Notes under the pieces: model-generated
What the model was told of the DNA's origin: nothing
Database searches by the model: none
What the model saw: only the letters and a program-made list of their open reading frames with translations
Source of the DNA: JABDMH01 sp965223215
GTDB taxonomy: Bacteria; Bacteroidota; Bacteroidia; Chitinophagales; Saprospiraceae
Direction: 5' to 3'
Assembly: GCA_965223215.1 (NCBI GenBank)
Contig: CBDCVZ010000010.1
Span: 558,001 to 622,000 of the forward strand
Length of the DNA stretch: 64,000 bases
Made by a program: the position numbers and the translations under genes
Shown here: positions 1 to 8,093 of the stretch, one piece after another
How the letters are laid out: each line of letters begins with the position of its first letter
How positions within the stretch are numbered: position 1 is the stretch's first letter

Positions 1-2
1 CC

Positions 3-605
3 TATTACACTGGCCAAGACCTCAAACTTTATTATGATGCAGTGGTAAAACATAATGTTTACGATAGTGGTCGGAGATCAACGTTGTCTCGTAATGAATT
101 TATTGATGGTTCGACCTTGGCCACGAATATGAGCGCCAGTCCGGCCGCCAGACATTTTGAGACGGCTGCTTTGGAGCGCTTATGGACCAATGGGATGATG
201 CGGGAGTTCATCCAACTACACCATTTTTACCAAGCCCAACCCACCACTGATGACCTCGTGAAGTACGTGGAAACTTTTGATACCAGGGCGCAGTACTACG
301 GCGAAAATCTTCCCCTCTACGAGCGAGCTTTTGAAAATCCCGATCCAGTAATTATGCAGGCGGTAAATTATCGAATTAATTTTTACGATCCCGACGATCA
401 AATCATTCGCCTGGTAAGAGCAATTCAATTAGGCGATCAACCTGAACAGAGTGTGGAGATGGCCCTTCAAGGAGCAGAGACCCAAAGCCACTATGCCCGT
501 ACCCTAAAATTAAATTATGAATACTGGATGGCAGCTGGTCGTTTTTTTAAAGATCAGATAAGTGAAGAGGTATTGGAGCATGCCCTCAATAAAAGGTACA
601 GCTAA
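3..605 (+). CDS. Cassette protein A, copy 1 (5' end outside window)
   Basis: The reading frame is open to the window edge, so the gene begins upstream; a GTG at 42 is internal rather than the start. The visible 200 residues align with the C-terminal two thirds of the protein at 13424-14362, for example VYDSG near the edge and FYDPDDQIIRLVRAIQ against FYDRRDPIIQLARAVQ. The complete paralogue has a zinc-phospholipase-C-like N-terminus; here the paralogue's HHDA stretch reads YYDA, so a putative metal-ligand pair is changed. The next gene, 12 bases on, is cassette protein B, and the same A-B order recurs at 14362-12482 on the other strand. Function is not known. Confidence 0.75.
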   Translation, partial: YYTGQDLKLYYDAVVKHNVYDSGRRSTLSRNEFIDGSTLATNMSASPAARHFETAALERLWTNGMMREFIQLHHFYQAQPTTDDLVKYVETFDTRAQYYGENLPLYERAFENPDPVIMQAVNYRINFYDPDDQIIRLVRAIQLGDQPEQSVEMALQGAETQSHYARTLKLNYEYWMAAGRFFKDQISEEVLEHALNKRYS

Positions 606-617
606 ATCTCACCAGGT

Positions 618-1508
618 ATGGAGCGTAGAATATTTCTTCAAAATATGGGATGGATGGGAGTGTTTCCTAGCTTAGGATCGGCATTTCGTGGTCAGTTAAT
701 TTTGGGTGCCCCTCAAACCAATACGATTGGTGGACTTTTACCTGTGGCCCTCATTGGTGATGCCTTCAATTTAACCTTTGCCTGTCGGGATCTAAATGGA
801 CATACCTACCGTATTTTGACTCAAAATATGAGCCTGCGATTACCCGGAAATCAGGGGTGGATGGCCAATTTTGTGCTTCCTCCAGATGCTGATCTCGCTG
901 CCATGGTTGAGCAGTTTAAACCCGGAGGCGATCCTAAATCACTGAATAAACTAGCCATCTTATTTGGTGCGGTGGGTCATACCGCATTGCACCGAGAACT
1001 ATGGACGCTTTATGAAAAATATGAATCGGATCGTGCCGAGATGATTGGCTATCACGATGCACATTGTATCAGAGAAATGGCTGGTATGACCGCGGTGGAT
1101 CAGTTGAATCAAAGCGACTTAAAAAAAATGTTGCTGGCGCTTAACCCAAGGTCATTGGAACGCATTCATACTCTGATTGCTGATGTCGATGATGGCGCTG
1201 GGTGGCTTCACAAGATGGTGGCGTGGCGCGATGCATACCATCATCGAGTTGCTAAATATGCTGAGATCATGATGGCACCTGATGATGTTAAATGGCAAAT
1301 GTACATCTCAGGACCAGGGTTGTATAATGCTGGCGATCCCATCGTTAAATTAGCCAATCGATTTCGCAAAGCCGAGCCGGTTAGGGACAGAGATGTGAGG
1401 CAAGCACTGCGCGAGAATGCTGGCAGCATCTACGGTAGGTCGCTGCAGAAAGCGGTTTTAGATATGCTGGAATTGGACAAAATAATCACAGAAAAATGCG
1501 ATAATTAA
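618..1508 (+). CDS. Cassette protein B, copy 1 (twin-Arg N-terminus, unknown function)
   Basis: A 296-residue protein that I cannot place in a named family. It opens with MERRIFLQNMGW, a short twin-arginine-type leader, so export is likely. The C-terminal part aligns with the protein at 12482-13417: YNAGDPIVKLANRFR here against FYDAMDPVILLARSLQ there. The same motif occurs in cassette protein A, so A and B share a C-terminal module of about 90 residues. It starts 12 bases after copy 1 of A and is surely co-transcribed with it. A 190-base gap separates it from the PQQ dehydrogenase downstream. Confidence 0.7.
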   Translation: MERRIFLQNMGWMGVFPSLGSAFRGQLILGAPQTNTIGGLLPVALIGDAFNLTFACRDLNGHTYRILTQNMSLRLPGNQGWMANFVLPPDADLAAMVEQFKPGGDPKSLNKLAILFGAVGHTALHRELWTLYEKYESDRAEMIGYHDAHCIREMAGMTAVDQLNQSDLKKMLLALNPRSLERIHTLIADVDDGAGWLHKMVAWRDAYHHRVAKYAEIMMAPDDVKWQMYISGPGLYNAGDPIVKLANRFRKAEPVRDRDVRQALRENAGSIYGRSLQKAVLDMLELDKIITEKCDN

Positions 1509-1620
1509 ACGGATGCTTATCGTTGCTGGAATCAAGGCAGGTAACTGGGCAAATATGTCCAGTACCGTTCTCATGTAATCGCCGGGGTTTGCTCAACTTT
1601 GATTCAAATAAAGGCCATCT

Positions 1621-1679
1621 GTGTGACAGTCAAGGGACGATCGCTCAACGAAAACTACCAACAATAATATTTGTCACAC
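1621..1679. promoter_or_regulatory. Widely spaced inverted repeat upstream of PQQ dehydrogenase
   Basis: GTGTGACA at 1621-1628 is matched by its exact complement TGTCACAC at 1672-1679, 43 bases later. The right arm ends 19 bases before the ATG of the PQQ dehydrogenase. Two half-sites around a promoter would fit a looping regulator, but no regulator gene is nearby and an 8-base match can arise by chance. Confidence 0.3.
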
Positions 1680-1698
1680 TATAAATGCTGTTAGAACC

Positions 1699-3777
1699 AT
1701 GGATCGAAACTTACTACCACTACTGTTTTTTTGCTCATTTCTTTTCGGTTGTCAACAACAGAGATCCACCAAACCTTTGATCTCGCAAGATTTATTGAAT
1801 CATGCCGATGGGGTGGACGGTAATTGGCTCTTACACGGACTCAACTATGGTGAACAAAGATTTAGTCCCCTCAAGCAAATCAATGCCATGAATGTTGATC
1901 AGCTGGGATTGGTTTGGAAGGCTGATTTGGGCTCAAAGCGAGGCATTGAGGCGACCCCGCTCATCGCCAATGGAGTCATGTACTTGACGGCCAGTTGGAG
2001 CAGAGTTTTTGCCATCGATGTGCGGAGCGGAGCAATCATCTGGTCCTATGATCCGGAGGTGCCGAGGGAATATGGTGAAAGAGCGTGTTGTGATGTGGTA
2101 AATCGGGGTGTGGCCATTTATGGTGATCGGATCTTCGTGGGCACTTTTGATGGAAGACTCATTGCCCTGGATGCCAGCACGGGTTCGAAAATTTGGGAAG
2201 TTGTGACTGTGGATCAATCGCAGCCCTATACCATCACTGGAGCACCCAGGGTTTTGAATGGTAAAGTTATGATCGGAAATGGTGGTGCCGAGTTTGGGGT
2301 ACGTGGTTACTTTACGGCCTATGATGTTGACACGGGAGAACAGCTTTGGCGATTTTATACCGTACCAGGTGATCCCACCCAACCCTTCGAAAATGAGAGC
2401 ATGGAGTTGGCCAGTGAGACCTGGAAGGGGGAGTGGTGGAAATTTGGTGGTGGAGGTACCGTTTGGGATGCCATGGCCTATGATCCCCAGTTGAATTTGC
2501 TGTATGTGGGTACCGGTAATGGATCTCCCTGGAACCGCGAAAAAAGAAGTCCGGGTGGTGGAGACAATTTGTTTTTGGCTTCCATTCTGGCCATCAATCC
2601 CGATAGTGGGACCTTGGTTTGGCACTATCAAACAACACCGGGTGAAACTTGGGATTTCACGGCCACTCAGCATCTGCTTTTAGCGGATTTGGAGATTGAT
2701 GGACTACCTCGGAAGGTACTGATGCAAGCACCGAAGAACGGTTTCTTCTATGTCATCGACCGCGAAAGTGGAGCGTTGATTTCTGCCAATAAATTTGTCC
2801 ATGTGAACTGGGCCGATCGGGTTGATTTGGAAAGTGGAAGACCTGTTGAGACTAAATGGGCTCGCTATCAAGAAGCAAACGTAGACATTGCCCCCAACTA
2901 CGATGGAGCTCATAATTGGCATCCAATGGCTTTTAATCCCAATCTTAACCTGGTCTATATACCCGCCAGAGAGACTTTTTCCAACTATGGATCCGATCCG
3001 ACCTGGGCATATAATGAAACGGGTTTTGGTACCGGAGCAGGTTGGAATCTGGCGGTTGGATATGATCCGGCACGGCCTCGGATAGAAGATCGTGAAGCGA
3101 CCAAACGTGGCAAACTTATCGCACTAGATCCTACCACAGGTGAGGAGACTTGGCGAGTGTGGCAGGATAACATTTGGAACGGTGGACTACTGGCAACCGC
3201 ATCAAATCTGCTTTTTCAAGGTTCGGCTGATGGACACCTTACTGCATACAACGGCCGTACTGGTGATCTTATCTGGAAGGCAGGGTTGCACACTGGTATT
3301 TTAGCCCCACCCGTCACGTATTTAGTTGATGGCGTACAATATCTTACGGTAATCACTGGCTGGGGTGGTGGTTATGGCATGAAACACAAACACACACCTT
3401 CCATCTTACCGGGCACCGTCTATACTTTCGCTTTGAATGGTGAAATGCCTTTACCCGATGCACCGCGTGTTGATCAACCTGTCTTATCAGAGGTGAGTTG
3501 GCCAAAAGATCCGGAGGCTGTGGCTCGCGGAGGCGTATTGTTTAGAAAATACTGTGCAGTTTGTCATGTTGTCGGAAGGGAAGGAGGGGGAATTGCTCCT
3601 AACCTGGCCTACAGTGCCATGCCTGGTACAGATGCTTTTAAGGCCGTGGTGCTGGATGGCATGCTCTTACCGAATGGAATGCCGCAATACGATCAAAGGC
3701 TGAATGAAAATGATTTGGATGATTTACAGAGTTTTATTTTTGAACGGATCGAAATAGCTCGCGGGGATGTACAGTAA
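1699..3777 (+). CDS. PQQ-dependent dehydrogenase with C-terminal cytochrome c domain, lipoprotein
   Basis: A 692-residue quinohaemoprotein. The N-terminus ends in LFGC (Cys18), a likely lipobox, so the enzyme is probably membrane-anchored outside the cytoplasm. Residues 40-590 form the eight-bladed PQQ propeller: WLLHGLNYGEQRFSPL at the start, the vicinal disulfide Cys130-Cys131 that sits over PQQ, GTGNGSPWN and the catalytic-Asp region GGGDNLF, and the blade motif PKNGFFYVIDRESG. The C-terminus carries a c-type haem site CAVCH (619-623) with a probable Met ligand in NGMPQY. Family members oxidise alcohols, sugars or polyols and pass electrons through the haem to the respiratory chain; the substrate here is unknown. 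The neighbouring propeller and glycan genes suggest a sugar or alditol. Confidence 0.92.
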   Translation: MDRNLLPLLFFCSFLFGCQQQRSTKPLISQDLLNHADGVDGNWLLHGLNYGEQRFSPLKQINAMNVDQLGLVWKADLGSKRGIEATPLIANGVMYLTASWSRVFAIDVRSGAIIWSYDPEVPREYGERACCDVVNRGVAIYGDRIFVGTFDGRLIALDASTGSKIWEVVTVDQSQPYTITGAPRVLNGKVMIGNGGAEFGVRGYFTAYDVDTGEQLWRFYTVPGDPTQPFENESMELASETWKGEWWKFGGGGTVWDAMAYDPQLNLLYVGTGNGSPWNREKRSPGGGDNLFLASILAINPDSGTLVWHYQTTPGETWDFTATQHLLLADLEIDGLPRKVLMQAPKNGFFYVIDRESGALISANKFVHVNWADRVDLESGRPVETKWARYQEANVDIAPNYDGAHNWHPMAFNPNLNLVYIPARETFSNYGSDPTWAYNETGFGTGAGWNLAVGYDPARPRIEDREATKRGKLIALDPTTGEETWRVWQDNIWNGGLLATASNLLFQGSADGHLTAYNGRTGDLIWKAGLHTGILAPPVTYLVDGVQYLTVITGWGGGYGMKHKHTPSILPGTVYTFALNGEMPLPDAPRVDQPVLSEVSWPKDPEAVARGGVLFRKYCAVCHVVGREGGGIAPNLAYSAMPGTDAFKAVVLDGMLLPNGMPQYDQRLNENDLDDLQSFIFERIEIARGDVQ

Positions 3778-3855
3778 CGCAGCGGACTCAAACTAGGTAA
3801 TTGAGAAAGGGATAAATGCTAAGATAAAATCATAAGTTGGTTAAGAGCCGATAAA

Positions 3856-5229
3856 ATGAAGCGAAGGGAGTTTATTCATCATTCATCTGCAGGATTGCTT
3901 TTTTCCTGGCTGGCTCCGCAGCAATGGAAATGTGATCAGCGATGGTCTAATTCGAAAAAAATAAGATTTAAGCCTTACCGTTCGGGAAGAACCTTGGGCA
4001 AGGTGTATCAAGTCACACCAGATGATGGTTTTTTTGCCAATACCTACTATGACATTTGCCCATTTAGCCCCAGCCAAAGATATTTGGCACTGACCAAATT
4101 TCCCTACCAAGATCGCATCACAAAGTTGGGTGATGTGGCGGAGGTAGTGATCATTGATTTGCAAGAACAATCAATGCAAACCGTGTATCAAACCAAGGTA
4201 TGGGGCTATCAACTTGGTGCCAATTTGCACTGGGGGATCAGTGATCGATTCCTCTATACCAATGATCTGCTCAATGGCCACTTTGCCTGCTGCATCCAGA
4301 TCGATTTGATCACGGGTGAAACGAAAGCATTTGATGGTCCGGTATATGATTTGGACGCAGGTGGAGGGACGGCCATTGGTCCACATTTGGAATTTATGAA
4401 CAACAGTCAATATGCCTATGCCACGCCATCACCTGACCCCGCCCTTTTGGAATTTCAAAAATTGGCAGATGGAGCAGCGGAAAGTGATGGCTTGTGGCAT
4501 ACCAGCCTTGACACGGCCAAAACGAAACTGCTATTGCCCCTGTCTAACGTAGTTCCCTTCATCGAGGGTCATGAGCGGGATCAGGGAGCAGCCTATTATT
4601 TTTTTCACACCAAGTATAGCCCACAAGCGGATGCAATCATGCTGGTGGTACGTTACCCAGTCTTGAAAAGTATCCAAAATGGCACTCCAAAATACCAGAG
4701 AAATCCAACACTCCTGATATGTGATCGGCATGGAGAAAATATTCGTCAATTGATTTCAAGAGATCAATGGCGGATGGGTGGGCATCATCCCAATTGGCAT
4801 CCTAATAATTACCAAATTGTCATGAATCTCAATCCTAAATGGTTGGGTGTAAATGAGCTGCGCTTCTGTGCCATTGACGTTCGCGATGGGAATGTGTCTT
4901 TGCTGGCTGAGCAAATCATGGGCAGTGGTCACCCCAGCATCGATCGCACCGGTCGGTATTTAATTTCTGATTGCTATCCATTTGAACCGATGGCCAGTGG
5001 TAACGGCGAAATACCGATTCGCTTGATCGACCTAAATGGCCAGGAAGAGGAAACCATCTGCACGATGTATACAGATCTGGGAAGCAAGTATAAGATGGCT
5101 CGTTACTGGGGTCCTAGCAAACTCGATGCCCATCCAGTATGGAGCAGAGATGGAAAAAAGGTCTGCTTTAATGGAGCTCCCAATGGTACAAGACAAGTAT
5201 TCGTGGCTGACTTAAAAGATGTAATCTAA
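3856..5229 (+). CDS. Twin-Arg beta-propeller protein, oligogalacturonate-lyase-like
   Basis: A 457-residue protein with leader MKRREFIHHSSAGLLFSWLA, a twin-arginine-type signal. The body is a WD40/TolB-like propeller with repeated blade ends (HHPNWHPNN, GHPSIDRTGRYLISD, HPVWSRDGKKVCFNG). Histidine-rich HHPNWHP resembles metal-binding blades of PL22 oligogalacturonate lyases, but I cannot identify the full active site, so lyase activity is only a possibility. It is followed after 5 bases by a second propeller gene with the same leader type; the two are one operon. The 78-base gap to the PQQ dehydrogenase permits co-transcription. Confidence 0.65.
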   Translation: MKRREFIHHSSAGLLFSWLAPQQWKCDQRWSNSKKIRFKPYRSGRTLGKVYQVTPDDGFFANTYYDICPFSPSQRYLALTKFPYQDRITKLGDVAEVVIIDLQEQSMQTVYQTKVWGYQLGANLHWGISDRFLYTNDLLNGHFACCIQIDLITGETKAFDGPVYDLDAGGGTAIGPHLEFMNNSQYAYATPSPDPALLEFQKLADGAAESDGLWHTSLDTAKTKLLLPLSNVVPFIEGHERDQGAAYYFFHTKYSPQADAIMLVVRYPVLKSIQNGTPKYQRNPTLLICDRHGENIRQLISRDQWRMGGHHPNWHPNNYQIVMNLNPKWLGVNELRFCAIDVRDGNVSLLAEQIMGSGHPSIDRTGRYLISDCYPFEPMASGNGEIPIRLIDLNGQEEETICTMYTDLGSKYKMARYWGPSKLDAHPVWSRDGKKVCFNGAPNGTRQVFVADLKDVI

Positions 5230-5234
5230 TCCTT

Positions 5235-6527
5235 ATGAAAAGAAGAAAATTTATTCACCAACTCGCTATGGGCACATCAGGACTAGTGCTTCCGCAAATA
5301 ATTCAGTGGGCAAGGCAATATGACATTCCAATCAGGGCCGTGACCCACGGTCCCAAATATCATTGGTTTGGTTACTATGACAAAATGCAGTTTAATCAGA
5401 ACAACACCAAACTGCTAGGTATGCAGGTGGATTTTGAAATGCGTTCACCGACCCCAAACGACGTGGTTCAAATTGGAGTGATCGATTTGGAAAATGGGGA
5501 CCAATGGCGTACCATTGGTGAGAGTAGATCATGGAGTTGGCAGCAGGGATGTATGCTCCAATGGGTACCTGGTTCAGACACTCAGGTGATTTGGAATGAT
5601 CGGAGAGGTGACCGTTTCGTGAGCATTCTCAAAGATCTTGAAACCGGCGCAGACAAAGTGATTCCTCAGGCAATATACACCTTGAGCCCAGATGGCAGAA
5701 GTGCGATCGGAACAGACTTTGCCAGAATTCAGAACTATCGAAAGGGATACGGATATCCGGGAGGAGTAGATCCCCATAAGCATCAAAATGCACCCAGCGA
5801 ATCAGGCATTTATCACATTGATTTGGCTACCGGTGAAACTAAATTGATTATTTCCTATCGTGAAATCTCACAAATTAAAAACAACGGTGAGGACCTTTCG
5901 GAGAAGTGGCACTATTTTAATCATCTACTATTGAGTCCAGATGGTCAGCGATTTATCTTTTTAAATCGATATTGGGATGCACCCATTCCGGATGCGATAT
6001 TAAATGATGTCGAGGCATACAATAAAATTAGGACCAATTATACAACCCGGATGTTTACCGCAAGCGTACGGGGCGGTGATGTCTATTTACTTGATCCTTC
6101 GGGTAAAACCTCACATTTTATTTGGAAAGACCCTGAGCATATTACCGCCTGGACTAAACCGATCGGTATGGATCGAGGTTTTTACGAGTTTGAGGATAGA
6201 AGCAATAGGCTGCGCAGGGTAGGAAAGGGGGTTATGGAAGTAAATGGTCATAACACATACCTGCCCAACACCAATCAAGAATGGATACTCAACGATACTT
6301 ATCCCCTTGGTGCCGCTCGTGAGCAAGTGCCTTACCTTTACCATGAAAAAAACAATCGAAAAATAGAACTCGGAAGATTTCATGCGCCACCGGCATACCA
6401 TGGTGAATGGCGATGTGACACACATCCTCGATCTAGCAATGATGGCAAAATGATCTGCATCGACTCAACCCATGGAGGTAATGGACGTCAGATGTATTTG
6501 ATCGATATACGTGGATTGAATTTATAG
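5235..6527 (+). CDS. Twin-Arg beta-propeller protein (GYYDK family), putative lyase
   Basis: A 430-residue protein with leader MKRRKFIHQLAMGTSGLVLP. It belongs to a widespread uncharacterised propeller family recognisable by WFGYYDKMQF near residue 45, RSWSWQQGCMLQW, HYFNHLLLSPDG, VNGHNTYLP and GEWRCDTHPR near the C-terminus. Conserved His, Arg and Tyr clusters facing the same end of the propeller suggest an enzyme, and related propellers include pectin and ulvan lyases, but the reaction is unproven. It starts 5 bases after the preceding propeller gene and ends the operon before a 368-base gap. Confidence 0.65.
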   Translation: MKRRKFIHQLAMGTSGLVLPQIIQWARQYDIPIRAVTHGPKYHWFGYYDKMQFNQNNTKLLGMQVDFEMRSPTPNDVVQIGVIDLENGDQWRTIGESRSWSWQQGCMLQWVPGSDTQVIWNDRRGDRFVSILKDLETGADKVIPQAIYTLSPDGRSAIGTDFARIQNYRKGYGYPGGVDPHKHQNAPSESGIYHIDLATGETKLIISYREISQIKNNGEDLSEKWHYFNHLLLSPDGQRFIFLNRYWDAPIPDAILNDVEAYNKIRTNYTTRMFTASVRGGDVYLLDPSGKTSHFIWKDPEHITAWTKPIGMDRGFYEFEDRSNRLRRVGKGVMEVNGHNTYLPNTNQEWILNDTYPLGAAREQVPYLYHEKNNRKIELGRFHAPPAYHGEWRCDTHPRSSNDGKMICIDSTHGGNGRQMYLIDIRGLNL

Positions 6528-6895
6528 GGACATCACAAGTCTGCCAAGACTGGTTTCACAGTATTTTTAACGACATTGTCAGCTGGAGGCAAGTGCTTGG
6601 TCGTTTATTAGCCCTATTTTACTACTTTTCTAGGGCCGCAAAAGAAAGCTGACTGGTCCTGAGGGAGTGTGATGGTAAGTTTGCGATGCGAGTGAGCAAT
6701 TTTACATCATTTGCGGACTTAATTCCGTAAAAGTCCGACTTTTTAGGAATAAGCTCCGAAAAAGTACGGCATATTGCCATTTAGTCAAACCGTGATCTGC
6801 GGACTCATGTCTTACATGAAGAACATCTTTGGTATCTTCAGTCGGCCGCCTCAATACGGCCGCTTTTTGCAAAATCTTTCCATCACGGACTAATC
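6528..6895. other. Long intergenic region with several hairpins
   Basis: No open frame of interest. Three inverted repeats are visible: GCCCTA/TAGGGC at 6611-6636, GGACTT/AAGTCC at 6715-6736, and ACTTTTT/AAAAAGT at 6738-6765. A GC-rich terminator-like hairpin follows at 6843. Together they could belong to a small RNA or to a structured leader of the gene at 6896, although the sequence matches no riboswitch class I know. Confidence 0.4.
6843..6868 (+). terminator. Terminator-like hairpin just upstream of a start codon
   Basis: CGGCCG at 6843-6848 pairs with CGGCCG at 6857-6862 across an 8-base loop, and CTTTTT follows. It lies only 27 bases before the ATG at 6896, and 316 bases after the previous stop codon, so it would either end a transcript made within the gap or attenuate the gene at 6896. 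Confidence 0.5.
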
Positions 6896-8083
6896 ATGAA
6901 TCGACGTAACTTACTCCGAACATTGGCTGGCGCCTCGGCATTTCCTTTCCTGCCCGCGATGTCTTTTCATCATTCGATCCATCAGGGCAATGGTTTTTTT
7001 CGACTGGCAAAAATCCAGAGCCGATGGTGGTTGATTGACCCCAGCGGAAAGCTATTTTTCTCACGTGGGATTAATCACCTGGATCCGGCAACATTGCGCT
7101 ATCCGGAAAATCGTCACATCTGGGAAGATCGTTACCAAAATTCCATGGAAGAATGGTTGAAGTCAGTATCTGCCAATTTGAGGGACTGGGGCTTTAATAC
7201 CTTGGGATGGAACCAGGAAGTAATCACCAGGGGAATGACCAATCACCGGCATTCGCGGCATTTTACCTATGAAGAATATCAATGGTTAAATATGCCTTAC
7301 TGCCACCAATTGCCCTTTGGCGACTTTCATCAATGGGAGGCAGAAACGCGTCATCCCGATTTTTTTAGTGATGGCTTTATTAATTGGTGTGATCATGTAG
7401 CTCGAGAACATTGTGTCCCATTGGCTGGCGACACCAAATTGATCGGTTATTTTTATGTTGACTGTCCTACCTGGTTACATACCCGCAAGGAAAACCATTG
7501 GAAGGGTCCGCTCTTTGATCCCAATCAATTAAACTCAGTGGAAGGCAGGGAATCCTTTTATCGATTACTGACTCAATATTATCAAGTGACCCATGATGCC
7601 ATCAGACGATACGATCGCAATCACCTCATTTTGGGAGATCGATATGAAGCCAATGCACCCCTTGATAAACTCATTTTTGATGCAGCCAAACCCTTTGTCG
7701 ATGTATTTAGTTTTCAAGATTTTCGCGATCCGGTGTCCCATTTACAACATTGGTACAGAGAGACACAGCATCCGGTGCTTTGGGCAGATGGATCGAAAAA
7801 ATTAAGGATCGATGATGTTACCACTCAATGGAATGACGCTACCTGGTATGCGGAAAGACTATCTGCACTACAAGAAAACGAGGGTTGTGTCGGGGCACAT
7901 CTTTGTGGAGCCTATCTTCAAAATCGGGTAAGAAAAAAAGGCCTGCTAGATGAGGAGGAAAATCCAAATGATATCCAGATCGACATTTTTCGCAGTGCAC
8001 ATCAGAAAAATCAAGAGTGGATTTCCGCATGGCAGCAGCGCTTAGGCAAAACTGAAAAATCTGAACCAAAGGGTCGTCATTAA
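6896..8083 (+). CDS. Agarase-like TIM-barrel glycoside hydrolase, exported
   Basis: A 395-residue protein with a twin-Arg leader (MNRRNLLRTLAGASAFPFLP). FFSRGINHLDP near residues 54-64 and the (beta/alpha)8 pattern resemble clan-A glycosidases of the GH50/GH86 agarase type. The acid/base strand that normally carries Asn-Glu reads IGYFYVDCPTW (Asp189), and the strand where a nucleophilic Glu is expected reads HPVLWADGS (Asp298). Both expected Glu positions therefore look like Asp, although my alignment of these strands is by eye. It is followed after 10 bases by a polysaccharide-lyase-family gene, so the pair probably acts on one glycan. Family membership is tentative. Confidence 0.55.
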   Translation: MNRRNLLRTLAGASAFPFLPAMSFHHSIHQGNGFFRLAKIQSRWWLIDPSGKLFFSRGINHLDPATLRYPENRHIWEDRYQNSMEEWLKSVSANLRDWGFNTLGWNQEVITRGMTNHRHSRHFTYEEYQWLNMPYCHQLPFGDFHQWEAETRHPDFFSDGFINWCDHVAREHCVPLAGDTKLIGYFYVDCPTWLHTRKENHWKGPLFDPNQLNSVEGRESFYRLLTQYYQVTHDAIRRYDRNHLILGDRYEANAPLDKLIFDAAKPFVDVFSFQDFRDPVSHLQHWYRETQHPVLWADGSKKLRIDDVTTQWNDATWYAERLSALQENEGCVGAHLCGAYLQNRVRKKGLLDEEENPNDIQIDIFRSAHQKNQEWISAWQQRLGKTEKSEPKGRH

Positions 8084-8093
8084 TTAAGAATGC

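Noticed and set aside
1621..1679. Single CRP-type site
   Set aside because: TGTGA and TCACA are 47 bases apart instead of six, so this is not a classical CRP palindrome.
1933..2673. Long open frame on the minus strand inside the PQQ dehydrogenase gene
   Set aside because: It lies fully antisense to a gene with clear family motifs, and its translation resembles no protein.
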